Source: an uncultured Lachnoclostridium sp. (lineage in GTDB: Bacteria; Bacillota; Clostridia; Lachnospirales; Lachnospiraceae). Taken from it: a DNA stretch of 64,000 bases. The translations under genes were made by a program, and so were the position numbers. Of the stretch, positions 53,101 through 60,588 are shown piece after piece. A model generated the notes under the pieces. The model was not told where the DNA came from. It did not search any database and saw only the letters and a list, made by a program, of their open reading frames with translations. The first letter of the stretch is position 1, and each line of letters starts with the position of its first letter. The DNA lies in assembly GCA_905212635.1 (NCBI GenBank), contig CAJMFH010000008.1, forward strand, positions 1 through 64,000. The letters run 5' to 3'.

Positions 53101-53286
53101 ATGCAGGAAAAGGACGGAATCATGGTGCGTATCAAAGATATCATCAATGGGTCAACGGATGCAGAACGCGACCGCAAAGCGAGTATGCAGGGAAAGATCG
53201 ATCAGGCAGACCACGTTTTTCAATTCTTTTTACTCTTGTTTGGACTGGGATTCTGGGTTGTTATGATTTTGAAAATGTTCTTATAG
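53101..53286 (+). CDS. Small membrane protein, 61 aa
   Basis: ATG 53101 with AAAGGAAATGAG upstream opens 61 codons: a charged part (KDIINGSTDAERDRKASMQG) and one membrane helix at the C-terminus (FQFFLLLFGLGFWVVMILKMFL). The family is unknown. It lies 12 bases before the DUF951 gene, so it may be the first gene of the rpsF locus. Confidence 0.6.
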   Translation: MQEKDGIMVRIKDIINGSTDAERDRKASMQGKIDQADHVFQFFLLLFGLGFWVVMILKMFL

Positions 53287-53298
53287 GAGAGAGCGGAT

Positions 53299-53472
53299 AT
53301 GGAATTTGAGATTGGCAATGTGATCAAGATGAAAAAGCCGCATCCGTGTGGGGAAAACCGGTGGGAAATTCTGCGGGTGGGCATGGATTTCCGGCTGAAA
53401 TGCCAGGGGTGTGGGCGCCAGGTGATGGTTCCACGGAAAGTCGTTGAGAAAAATTTTAAAGGTTTCTTATAA
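53299..53472 (+). CDS. DUF951 (YyzM-like) protein, 57 aa
   Basis: The 57-residue protein reads KMKKPHPCGENRWEILRVG and LKCQGCGRQVMVPR, the DUF951 pattern with three cysteines (PHPCG, CQGCG). The gene is placed directly before rpsF-ssb-rpsR, as in Bacillus where yyzM precedes the same genes. Its role is unknown. The ATG follows AGGAGAG. The stop is followed by a promoter for rpsF. Confidence 0.88.
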   Translation: MEFEIGNVIKMKKPHPCGENRWEILRVGMDFRLKCQGCGRQVMVPRKVVEKNFKGFL

Positions 53473-53479
53473 AAAAAAC

Positions 53480-53508
53480 TTGCTTTTGGAGAGAAATCAT
53501 GGTAAAAT
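53480..53508 (+). promoter_or_regulatory. Promoter of rpsF-ssb-rpsR
   Basis: TTGCTT (53480-53485), 17-base spacer, TAAAAT (53503-53508). The leader includes a hairpin CTTTTCAGGG / CCCCTTGAGAAG (53544-53572), a possible site for autoregulation by S6:S18, though the known CCG motif was not recognised. Confidence 0.6.
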
Positions 53509-53603
53509 AATAGTCCGTGATGTAAAAATCATAATTCCTTGTTCTTTTCAGGGATTTATTCCCCTTGAGAAGAGCCAGAGACCAAAAGGAGGTGCAGGCA
53601 ACT

Positions 53604-53891
53604 ATGAATAAGTATGAATTGGCTTTAGTTGTTAGTGCAAAAGTTGATGACGAAGTAAGAAATGCCACTGTCGAAAAAGCAAAAGAGTATATTACTACTT
53701 TCGGCGGTACGATTACAAACGTCGATGAATGGGGCAAGAAAAAACTTGCTTATGAAATTCAGAAGATGAATGAAGGCTTTTATTACTTTATTCAGTTCGA
53801 CTCAGAACCAGATACACCTGGTGAAATCGAGCAGAGACTTCGCATTATGGACAACGTGCTTCGATACTTATGCGTAAAACAGGAAGCATAA
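53604..53891 (+). CDS. rpsF: 30S ribosomal protein S6
   Basis: The 95 residues have the S6 fold: MNKYELALVVSAKVDDEVRN, TFGGTITNVDEWGKKKLAYEI and FNGFYYFIQFD-like segment, then ERLRIMDNVLRYLCVK. S6 binds S18 on the small subunit platform. ATG 53604 with AGGAGGTG upstream is preferred over ATG 53565. The gene is followed by ssb and rpsR. Confidence 0.95.
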   Translation: MNKYELALVVSAKVDDEVRNATVEKAKEYITTFGGTITNVDEWGKKKLAYEIQKMNEGFYYFIQFDSEPDTPGEIEQRLRIMDNVLRYLCVKQEA

Positions 53892-53910
53892 GAAAAGGAG
53901 GAATCCTTCC

Positions 53911-54363
53911 ATGAATAAAGTAATTTTAATGGGTAATTTAACGAGAGATCCTGAGATTCGTTATTCTCAGGGTGAGAATTCGTTGGCAATTGCTAGATTT
54001 AGTATTGCAGTAAACCGTAGATTTAGCCGTCAAGGCGATACCGATACCGACTTCTTTAACTGTACAGCATTTGGAAAGCAGGCGGAATTTGTTGAGAAAT
54101 ATTTCAAACAGGGTTCACGTATGCTGCTGACCGGTCGTGTGCAGAATGACAATTATACCAACAAAAATGGTGAGCGTGTGTATAGTGTTCAGATCATAGC
54201 AGAAGAGATTGAATTTGCAGAGAGAAAGAGCACAGCAGATGCCAATGCATCCCGCGGCGGATCCAATAATTTTGGTGGTGGAGCTCCGGAGCCGGCTATG
54301 GCAGCAGATGACGATTTTATGAACATTCCGGACGGAATTGAAGACGGTTTACCATTTAACTAA
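53911..54363 (+). CDS. ssb: Single-stranded DNA-binding protein
   Basis: The 150-residue protein has an OB-fold (MNKVILMGNLTRDPEIRYSQG, DFFNCTAFGKQAEFVEKYFKQG) and ends with the acidic tip DGIEDGLPFN (typical DDDLPF-type partner-binding tail). It coats single-stranded DNA in replication and repair. The position between rpsF and rpsR is standard in Firmicutes. Confidence 0.96.
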   Translation: MNKVILMGNLTRDPEIRYSQGENSLAIARFSIAVNRRFSRQGDTDTDFFNCTAFGKQAEFVEKYFKQGSRMLLTGRVQNDNYTNKNGERVYSVQIIAEEIEFAERKSTADANASRGGSNNFGGGAPEPAMAADDDFMNIPDGIEDGLPFN

Positions 54364-54378
54364 AAGGAGGTAAATCAA

Positions 54379-54645
54379 ATGGCTTATAACAAGGGAAATG
54401 GTTCTGATTCTCCAATGAGAAGAAGAGGCCCTCGTAGAAGAAAAAAAGTATGTGCATTCTGTTCTGATAAAGAGCATGATTATATTGACTACAAAGATGT
54501 TGCAAAACTGAGAAGATACATGTCTGAGAGAGGTAAGATCCTTCCTCGTCGTATCACAGGTACATGTGCAAAACATCAGCGTGCTTTGACAGTAGCTATT
54601 AAACGTGCCCGTCACGTGAGCTTGATGCCATACACATTAGACTAA
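54379..54645 (+). CDS. rpsR: 30S ribosomal protein S18
   Basis: The 88 residues include KKVCAFCSDKEHDYIDYKDVAKLRRYMSERGKILPRRITGTCAKHQR, which is S18 with a cysteine (zinc-type, C+ form: CxxC and C). It binds S6. AAAGGAGG precedes the ATG. A terminator follows the gene. Confidence 0.97.
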   Translation: MAYNKGNGSDSPMRRRGPRRRKKVCAFCSDKEHDYIDYKDVAKLRRYMSERGKILPRRITGTCAKHQRALTVAIKRARHVSLMPYTLD

Positions 54646-54658
54646 TTTGGATTTTCAT

Positions 54659-54699
54659 AAGCCCTTTGCAAGAGGAAACTTTTGCAGAGGGCTTATTTT
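54659..54699 (+). terminator. Terminator after rpsR
   Basis: AAGCCCTTTGCAA (54659-54671) pairs with TTGCAGAGGGCTT (54682-54694), followed by a T-rich tail. Confidence 0.88.
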
Positions 54700-54701
54700 T
54701 G

Positions 54702-54730
54702 TTGCTAAAAAAGTGGAATTGTGCTATAAT
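54702..54730 (+). promoter_or_regulatory. Promoter of gdpP-rplI-dnaB
   Basis: TTGCTA (54702-54707), 17-base spacer, TATAAT (54725-54730). The transcript would start at about 54737, just before the hairpin leader. Confidence 0.75.
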
Positions 54731-54746
54731 TTACGTTAGCATATTA

Positions 54747-54829
54747 TCGTCAAACTTCGTTTGGTGACAAAGATAAAAGGAAGTGTGCTGAAGCACACGT
54801 AGGTCATCAAACTTCGTTTGGTGACAAAG
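54747..54829 (+). repeat. Three-hairpin gdpP leader with a 26-base direct repeat
   Basis: TC(G/A)TCAAACTTCGTTTG followed by GTGACAAAG occurs at 54747-54772 and 54804-54829 with one mismatch. Each copy folds into a hairpin with a TTC loop; the second has a perfect 10-bp GTCATCAAAC/GTTTGGTGAC stem. Between them lies GTGTGC-TGAA-GCACAC (54783-54798). The last hairpin ends four bases before the AAGGAGG of gdpP. Confidence 0.75.
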
Positions 54830-54844
54830 CAAGGAGGAAGAGTA

Positions 54845-56899
54845 TTGAAGGGCAACCGAATTCAGGGAACGCTTCGCTCGTATTTGCGGTGGCCGCTTTT
54901 ATTGACCCCGCTGCTTTTGGCGATGAACGTTCATATTTATTTTGTGGATGTAAAAGCGGGAGCGGTTATGACAATTTACGTGCTTCTGTATACGATCATT
55001 GCATTTTTATTGTTGTATTATAAACGGGGACAGCTGTTAAAAGATATTGTGACATATGCGATCCGATTCAATAATACGACCAGACGGCTTGCAAATGATC
55101 TGGATATTCCGGTTTTGATCGCGGATTATGCCGGAAACTGCCTGTGGCATAATAAAAATTTTGACAAGCAGTTCTGTACCGGAGAGACATCGGGTAAATT
55201 TGCCGTAGATTCTGTGATTCCGAATCTTACGCCGGATACGTATCCAAAAACGTATGAGCAGAATTCCGAGATTCATTTTCACAATGAGGATATATTTTAT
55301 AAGGCAGTTATTCAGAAAGTAAATGTGGACAAGGTCGCGGAAGAGACAGGAAAAAATGCAGAGACGATGGGATTGGGAGATAATTTCTATGTGTTTTTTA
55401 TTTACGACGAAACGGAGATTGTACATTATATTAAGGAAAATAATGAACAGCGTCTGGATGTCGGACTGCTTTACATTGATAATTATGACGAGTCGCTGGA
55501 GCAGGTGGATGAGGTGCGACGTGCCCTGCTGTCTGCATTGATTGATCGAAAGATCAATAAATATATGATGAAAATTGATGCGATTACGAAAAAACTGGAA
55601 AAAGACAAGTACATTTTTCTATTTAAACATAAATATCTGTCGTACCTGCAAAATGATAAATTTTCTCTTTTGGATGATATTCGGACGATTAATTCCAGAG
55701 AGGAAAGTTCGATTACGATCAGTATGGGAATCGGTACGCAGGGAGATACGTATAAGAAACGGCAGGAGTATTCCCGTACAGCGATTGATCTGGCACTTGC
55801 GCGCGGGGGCGATCAGGTTGTCGTTAAGACAAAGGATAATCTGCTATACTATGGTGGAAAGAGCCGTCAGCAGGAGAAAAATACACGAGTAAAGGCACGG
55901 GTAAAGGCGCATGCACTCCGTGAATCCATTGAAGTTGCAGAACAGGTTATCATTATGGGCCACCGTCTGCCGGATGAAGATGCACTGGGAAGTGCCGTTG
56001 GTATTTACCGTATCGCGGATTCGCTTGGTAAACGGGCACACATTGTCATCAATAAAGTGTCAGCTTCTCTTCGTCCGGTTGTCAATATGCTGCTGGAAAA
56101 TGGGGATTATCCGGAAGACTTTATTATCAGCGGAGAGACAGCAAAGGAAATTTTTACAGAGGGAACATTGCTTGTCATTGTGGATGTCAACCATGCTTCC
56201 TATACTGACGAGCCGGGACTTGTGACGATGGCATCCAGCCTTGTGGTGCTTGACCATCACCGCCAGTCCGGGGAATCCTTCCCGAATCCGACATTGTCCT
56301 ACATCGAATCTTATGCTTCTTCGGCATGTGAGATGGTAGCGGAGATTTTGCAGTATGTCGGAGACGAAGTGAAATTGAAATCGTACGAAGCCGATGTAAT
56401 GTACTCAGGAATTATGATAGATACCAATAATTTCCTCAATAAACCGGGCGTTCGTACATTTGAAGCGGTTGCTTTCCTGCGCCGCTGTGGAGCGGATATC
56501 AGCCGGATCCGAAAATTGCTCCGCTGTGATATTAATGAATACAAGATCCGTGCGCAGGCAGTACAAAATACAGAAATATTTATGGAACATTATGCTATTG
56601 CACAGTGTGATGCCAATGGCTGTGAGTCGCCGACAATCGTAGGAGCGAAGATTGCCAATGAACTTCTTGATGTGGACAAGATTAAAGCGACCTTTGTTCT
56701 GACCGAATACGAAGGAAAGGTGTATGTCAGCGCGAGATCGATCGATGAATTGAATGTGCAGATTGTTATGGAACGTCTCGGCGGTGGCGGGCATATTAAC
56801 AGTGCCGGCACGCAGCTTGAAAATTGTACCCTTGCCGAAGGAGCTGAGATCATACGACAGACCTTGCTGCAAATGCAGCAGGATGGAGATCTGATATAG
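54845..56899 (+). CDS. gdpP: Cyclic-di-AMP phosphodiesterase GdpP
   Basis: About 684 residues. There are two N-terminal membrane helices (WPLLLTPLLLAMNVHIYF, AVMTIYVLLYTIIAFLLLYY), a PAS-like domain, and a degenerate GGDEF (about 180-300). A DHH-DHHA1 phosphoesterase follows with GHRLPDEDALGSA, LVIVDVNH, VVLDHHRQSG and a glycine-rich ERLGGGGHINSAGTQ. It cleaves c-di-AMP. The start is taken as TTG 54845 with GGAGG seven bases upstream; longer starts run through the ribosome binding site. The gdpP-rplI-dnaB order equals Bacillus yybT-rplI-dnaC. Confidence 0.93.
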   Translation: MKGNRIQGTLRSYLRWPLLLTPLLLAMNVHIYFVDVKAGAVMTIYVLLYTIIAFLLLYYKRGQLLKDIVTYAIRFNNTTRRLANDLDIPVLIADYAGNCLWHNKNFDKQFCTGETSGKFAVDSVIPNLTPDTYPKTYEQNSEIHFHNEDIFYKAVIQKVNVDKVAEETGKNAETMGLGDNFYVFFIYDETEIVHYIKENNEQRLDVGLLYIDNYDESLEQVDEVRRALLSALIDRKINKYMMKIDAITKKLEKDKYIFLFKHKYLSYLQNDKFSLLDDIRTINSREESSITISMGIGTQGDTYKKRQEYSRTAIDLALARGGDQVVVKTKDNLLYYGGKSRQQEKNTRVKARVKAHALRESIEVAEQVIIMGHRLPDEDALGSAVGIYRIADSLGKRAHIVINKVSASLRPVVNMLLENGDYPEDFIISGETAKEIFTEGTLLVIVDVNHASYTDEPGLVTMASSLVVLDHHRQSGESFPNPTLSYIESYASSACEMVAEILQYVGDEVKLKSYEADVMYSGIMIDTNNFLNKPGVRTFEAVAFLRRCGADISRIRKLLRCDINEYKIRAQAVQNTEIFMEHYAIAQCDANGCESPTIVGAKIANELLDVDKIKATFVLTEYEGKVYVSARSIDELNVQIVMERLGGGGHINSAGTQLENCTLAEGAEIIRQTLLQMQQDGDLI

Positions 56900-56917
56900 A
56901 AAAACGGAGGTAATACG

Positions 56918-57364
56918 ATGGAAGTTATTTTATTAGAAGATGTAAAATCCCTTGGAAAAAAGGGAGAGGTAGTCAATGTAAACGATGGCTATGCAAGAAA
57001 CCTTTTATTTAAGAAAAATCTCGGTATTGAGGCGACCAAGCAGAACCTCAATGATCTGAAACTGCAAAAGCAGAATAATGATAAATTAGAGGCAGAACGA
57101 TTGGAAGAAGCCAAAAAACTGGCGAAAGAGCTGGAACAGAAAGAAGTTGTGCTTGCCATTAAAACCGGTTCCGACGGACGTGTGTTTGGATCTGTTTCGA
57201 CAAAGGAAATTGCAGAAGCAGCGAAAGAACAGCTCGGATATGAACTGGATAAAAAGAAAATGCATCTGAAAGATGCGATCAAGAGCATAGGAACCTTTCA
57301 TGTGCCGGTAAAACTTCATCCGAAAGTAACGGTGGAACTGAAAGTGGTAGTAAAGGAGAAATAA
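56918..57364 (+). CDS. rplI: 50S ribosomal protein L9
   Basis: The 148 residues show the L9 layout: MEVILLEDVKSLGKKGEVVNV and NDGYARNLLF in the N-domain, long helix (about 40-78), and a C-domain with GSVSTKEIAEA and KLHPKVTVELKVVV. L9 binds 23S rRNA at the base of the L1 stalk. AACGGAGG precedes the ATG; dnaB follows six bases after the stop. Confidence 0.96.
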   Translation: MEVILLEDVKSLGKKGEVVNVNDGYARNLLFKKNLGIEATKQNLNDLKLQKQNNDKLEAERLEEAKKLAKELEQKEVVLAIKTGSDGRVFGSVSTKEIAEAAKEQLGYELDKKKMHLKDAIKSIGTFHVPVKLHPKVTVELKVVVKEK

Positions 57365-57370
57365 CACAGT

Positions 57371-58711
57371 ATGGAAGAACAGGTGATTAAAAAAATTCTT
57401 CCTCACAGTGCAGAAGCAGAGCAGTCTGTGATCGGAGCGATGATCATGGATCAGGAAGCAATTCTGACGGCGTCGGAGATCCTGACCTCGGATGACTTTT
57501 ACAATCCACAGTTTCGTGCCCTTTATGATGCCATGCTGGCATTGTATCAGGAAGGAAAGCCAGTCGATCTGGTTACACTCCAGAATCGTCTGCAAGAGAT
57601 GAATGTGCCGGCAGAACTTTGCAGTGTGGAATTTATCAGCAATATCATTGCCGCGGTTCCGACCTCTGCCAATGTGAAATATTATTCCGAAATCGTACGT
57701 CAGAAAGCGGTTTTGCGTCGATTGATCCGGGTGACGGAAGGCATTGCCAATGAGTGTTATCAGGATAATGAAAAACTGGAAGATATATTGGAACAGACCG
57801 AAAAACAAGTGTTTGATGTCGTACAGAACCGCGCATCCAGTGATTTTGTGCCAATCCGTCAGGTGGCATTGGAAACGCTTGACAGTATTCAGAGTGCTGC
57901 AAAAAATGCAGGAGCAGTGACCGGAGTGTCTACCGGATTTTACGATCTGGATGCACGTACCGCCGGACTTCAGAAGTCGGATCTGATTCTGATTGCGGCT
58001 CGTCCGTCTATGGGAAAAACGGCATTTGTGTTGAATATTGCGGAAAATGTAGCGATTAAAAACAACATAACGACGGTTATATTCAGTCTGGAAATGTCAC
58101 GCGTACAGCTGGCAAAGCGTCTGATCTCGATGAATTCCCATGTGGATTCACAGAAGATTCGTACGGGACAGCTGGAAGACCAGGAATGGCGGGATCTGAC
58201 AGAAAGTACGGTTATCCTCGGAGAATCGGCACTCGTGATTGATGATACGCCGGGAATCAGCATTGCAGAACTCCGTTCCAAATGCCGCAAACTGAAACTT
58301 GAGAAAAATCTCGGACTTATTATTATCGACTACTTGCAGTTGATGTCAGGTTCGGGCGGAAATAAAAATGAATCCCGTCAGCAGGAAATTTCTGACATTT
58401 CCCGTTCACTGAAAGCGCTTGCCCGTGAAGTGGACTGCCCGGTTATTGCCCTGTCTCAGCTGAGCCGTGCCGTGGAAAAGCGTGATGACAAACGACCGAT
58501 GCTTTCGGATCTTCGAGAATCCGGAGCGATTGAGCAGGATGCCGACGTTGTAATGTTTATTTACCGGGATGAATATTATAATAAAGATTCGGACAGCAAA
58601 GGAATTACGGAGATTATTATCGGAAAACAGAGAAATGGTCCAACGTGTACCGTACAGCTCAAGTGGCTGGCAGAACTGACGAAATTTGCCAATTTAGACA
58701 TGAGATCCTAG
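57371..58711 (+). CDS. dnaB: Replicative DNA helicase DnaB
   Basis: The 446 residues carry an N-terminal domain (LPHSAEAEQSVIGAMIMDQ) and a RecA-like motor with Walker A ARPSMGKTAF (about 213), VIFSLEMS, IIIDYLQLMSG (Walker B), ALSQLSRAVEKR and LRESGAIEQDADVV. It is the hexameric replication fork helicase, named dnaC in Bacillus. It has no intein. It is last in the gdpP operon; a weak hairpin CGTTT-TGTC-AAACG with T-run follows at 58743-58761. Confidence 0.96.
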   Translation: MEEQVIKKILPHSAEAEQSVIGAMIMDQEAILTASEILTSDDFYNPQFRALYDAMLALYQEGKPVDLVTLQNRLQEMNVPAELCSVEFISNIIAAVPTSANVKYYSEIVRQKAVLRRLIRVTEGIANECYQDNEKLEDILEQTEKQVFDVVQNRASSDFVPIRQVALETLDSIQSAAKNAGAVTGVSTGFYDLDARTAGLQKSDLILIAARPSMGKTAFVLNIAENVAIKNNITTVIFSLEMSRVQLAKRLISMNSHVDSQKIRTGQLEDQEWRDLTESTVILGESALVIDDTPGISIAELRSKCRKLKLEKNLGLIIIDYLQLMSGSGGNKNESRQQEISDISRSLKALAREVDCPVIALSQLSRAVEKRDDKRPMLSDLRESGAIEQDADVVMFIYRDEYYNKDSDSKGITEIIIGKQRNGPTCTVQLKWLAELTKFANLDMRS

Positions 58712-58782
58712 AAAAAAGGATAATGGTGTCGAAGACGGGAACGTTTTGTCAAACGGTTTTTAAAAAGAAAGAACGAAGAGAC

Positions 58783-58810
58783 TTGAAGTCCTTTCTCTTA
58801 ATGTTATACT
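58783..58810 (+). promoter_or_regulatory. Promoter of the MerR-type regulator
   Basis: TTGAAG (58783-58788), 16-base spacer, TATACT (58805-58810), 48 bases before the ATG. Confidence 0.55.
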
Positions 58811-58858
58811 TGAACTAAGGGACAAGTATTCATTAAAGGAAAGGACTGATTTAATTTT

Positions 58859-59416
58859 ATGAAGGAACCGGTACAATTATGTTATACGATTTCAGAAGCA
58901 GCAAAAGTAATGGAAGTAGAACCGCATGTACTGCGCTATTGGGAAGAAGAACTGGGACTGGAGATCTCGCGAAATTCGATGGGGCACCGGATTTACACAG
59001 ACGATGATCTGAAAACATTCCGATCAATCAAGCAGTTAAAGGCGAATCATATAGCGTTGAAAGAGATACGGCAGCAGATCGTGGTGTCCGGAGAAAAAAC
59101 TCCGTTAAAAAAAGATGGTGAAAAAGAATTTTGTGGCGATAAAATGACACAATTTAAGACTATACTTTCTAATATCATAAAGGAAGCCATAAATGAGAAT
59201 ACCGGCGAACTGAGTTCGCAGATCAGCTCTCAGGTCTCAGATGATGTACGCAAGGAGATTGATTATCTCACGCGTATGCAGGAGGAAGAGCAGGAGGCAC
59301 GGTTCAAGAAATTGGATGAAACCATTCGGACATTACAAAAAGCAAGGCAGGAAGCTGCTATCGCATCGATGGAAGAAAAAAATTCAAAAAAGAAAAAACG
59401 TTTCTTTAAACGTTAA
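58859..59416 (+). CDS. MerR-type HTH regulator with coiled-coil tail
   Basis: The 185 residues begin with a MerR-like winged helix (YTISEAAKVMEVEPHVLRYWEEELGLEI to YTDDDLKTFRSIKQLK). A linker and a long charged coiled coil (about 130-175, EIDYLTRMQEEEQEARFKKLDETI) follow, then a very basic end KKKKRFFKR. The order resembles RacA-like chromosome-anchoring proteins and DUF3967 proteins; no ligand-binding domain is present. It is monocistronic with its own promoter and a perfect-palindrome terminator. Confidence 0.78.
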   Translation: MKEPVQLCYTISEAAKVMEVEPHVLRYWEEELGLEISRNSMGHRIYTDDDLKTFRSIKQLKANHIALKEIRQQIVVSGEKTPLKKDGEKEFCGDKMTQFKTILSNIIKEAINENTGELSSQISSQVSDDVRKEIDYLTRMQEEEQEARFKKLDETIRTLQKARQEAAIASMEEKNSKKKKRFFKR

Positions 59417-59421
59417 GTAAA

Positions 59422-59445
59422 ATTTACGAAAAATTTTTCGTAAAT
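59422..59445. terminator. Perfect 24-base palindrome, likely terminator
   Basis: ATTTACGAAAAA directly followed by TTTTTCGTAAAT forms a perfect stem (tip unpaired). It lies six bases after the MerR gene stop. Confidence 0.7.
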
Positions 59446-59468
59446 GGAGAATTTTTTGAGATAAGTGC

Positions 59469-59497
59469 TTGCATTCTCTTTGTTTAAATGTTATAAT
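59469..59497 (+). promoter_or_regulatory. Strong promoter of the Ig-like surface protein
   Basis: TTGCAT (59469-59474), 17-base spacer, TATAAT (59492-59497). It drives the highly codon-biased gene at 59568. Confidence 0.8.
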
Positions 59498-59567
59498 GTT
59501 TTCACAATATCGCCGTGCGTATTTGTCGGTTTTCACAAATATGGACGCCAAAATTAAAGGAGGAAGA

Positions 59568-60503
59568 ATGTTTATGTTCTCAAAAGTATCAAAGAAAATT
59601 GTAGCAGCAACATTGGCAGTAGCAGTAACTGTTTCATGCGCTAGCATTGCTGATACAAAAGATGCATCTGCAGCAGCTAAATTGAGCAAAAAATCACTCA
59701 GTATGACTGTTGGTGGAAAAGATGTTAAATTGACAGCAAGCGCAAAAGCAAAATGGTCTACAAGCAACAAACAGGTTGCAACTGTTAAAGGTAAAGGTAA
59801 AACCGGTACAGTTACAGCAGTAGGTAAAGGTTCTTGTACAATTACAGCGAAAGTTGGAAAAGAAAAACTTTCCTGTAAAGTTAAAGTAGCAGCAGCAAAA
59901 GCTGGTACAGTAATTTATGACCTTGCAAAAGAGACAGGTTCTAATGCAGAGACCGGTGAGTCTTGGGCAGCACCTGTAAAATGTCCTTACAGCACATTCA
60001 AATACAGCAGCTTCTCTATTTGGCTCTGCCGTGCAACATTCTATGATCCAGCAAACGGTGGTAAAGACTACAGAGGTAAAAAGATTAACTGTTCTGTAAC
60101 TGTTAAGAACTCTGGTAAAAACGACCTTGCTGAACTTGGATTCTGCTTCAACTACACAAAGGGCGGAAGCGACGGATCTTATCCATTTGCATTCCATGTA
60201 ATCGACTCTAAACTGAGAGCTCAGATTGCTAAGAAAGCCGGAAAGAAATGGACTCTTGCTCAGGTTAAGAAAGACAAACAGCACAAACATGCAACAGTAA
60301 AAGAAGGAAAGATTAAGAAAGGTAAGACATATACTTACAACTTCTCTTTCGTAATCCCAGCTGATGCTATGAACGGTGACAAAGATTCCGAGACAGGTTT
60401 GAACTACCCAATCATGTTCTTCATTCCTAACTTGAAAGACAACTCACCATATCAGACAGGTGACCAGATCACAGTATTGAAAGCTAAATTTACTGTAGGT
60501 TAA
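59568..60503 (+). CDS. Abundant secreted protein with Big_2 Ig-like domain, 311 aa
   Basis: The signal peptide is KKIVAATLAVAVTVSCASIA with likely cleavage near DTKDASAAA. A lysine-rich Big_2 domain follows (about 40-110, LSKKSLSMTVGGKDVKLTAS to KLSCKVKVAA). The C-terminal domain (about 115-311) is unrecognised; its beta-rich, Tyr/Trp-containing sequence (FSIWLCRATFYDPANGG, CFNYTKGGSDGSYPF, NYPIMFFIPN) could bind carbohydrate. Codon use is restricted to few preferred codons, unlike neighbours, which together with promoter and AAAGGAGG points to very high expression. It has no anchor motif. Confidence 0.8.
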   Translation: MFMFSKVSKKIVAATLAVAVTVSCASIADTKDASAAAKLSKKSLSMTVGGKDVKLTASAKAKWSTSNKQVATVKGKGKTGTVTAVGKGSCTITAKVGKEKLSCKVKVAAAKAGTVIYDLAKETGSNAETGESWAAPVKCPYSTFKYSSFSIWLCRATFYDPANGGKDYRGKKINCSVTVKNSGKNDLAELGFCFNYTKGGSDGSYPFAFHVIDSKLRAQIAKKAGKKWTLAQVKKDKQHKHATVKEGKIKKGKTYTYNFSFVIPADAMNGDKDSETGLNYPIMFFIPNLKDNSPYQTGDQITVLKAKFTVG

Positions 60504-60536
60504 TGGATCAACCCGATATCATTTAAGAACATAATC

Positions 60537-60570
60537 AAAGAGACTGTGCATAATGCACAGTCTCTTTTTT
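60537..60570. terminator. Bidirectional terminator
   Basis: AAAGAGACTGTGCA (60537-60550) pairs with TGCACAGTCTCTTT (60554-60567). A- and T-runs on both sides suit the Ig-like gene (+) and the amylase-family gene (-). Confidence 0.9.
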
Positions 60571-60588
60571 AAGTAAACAAGCCCGCTT

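Noticed and set aside
53509..53603. Classical S6:S18 autoregulatory leader before rpsF
   Set aside because: A hairpin is present, but the conserved CCG-containing binding motif could not be recognised, so only a weak note is given.
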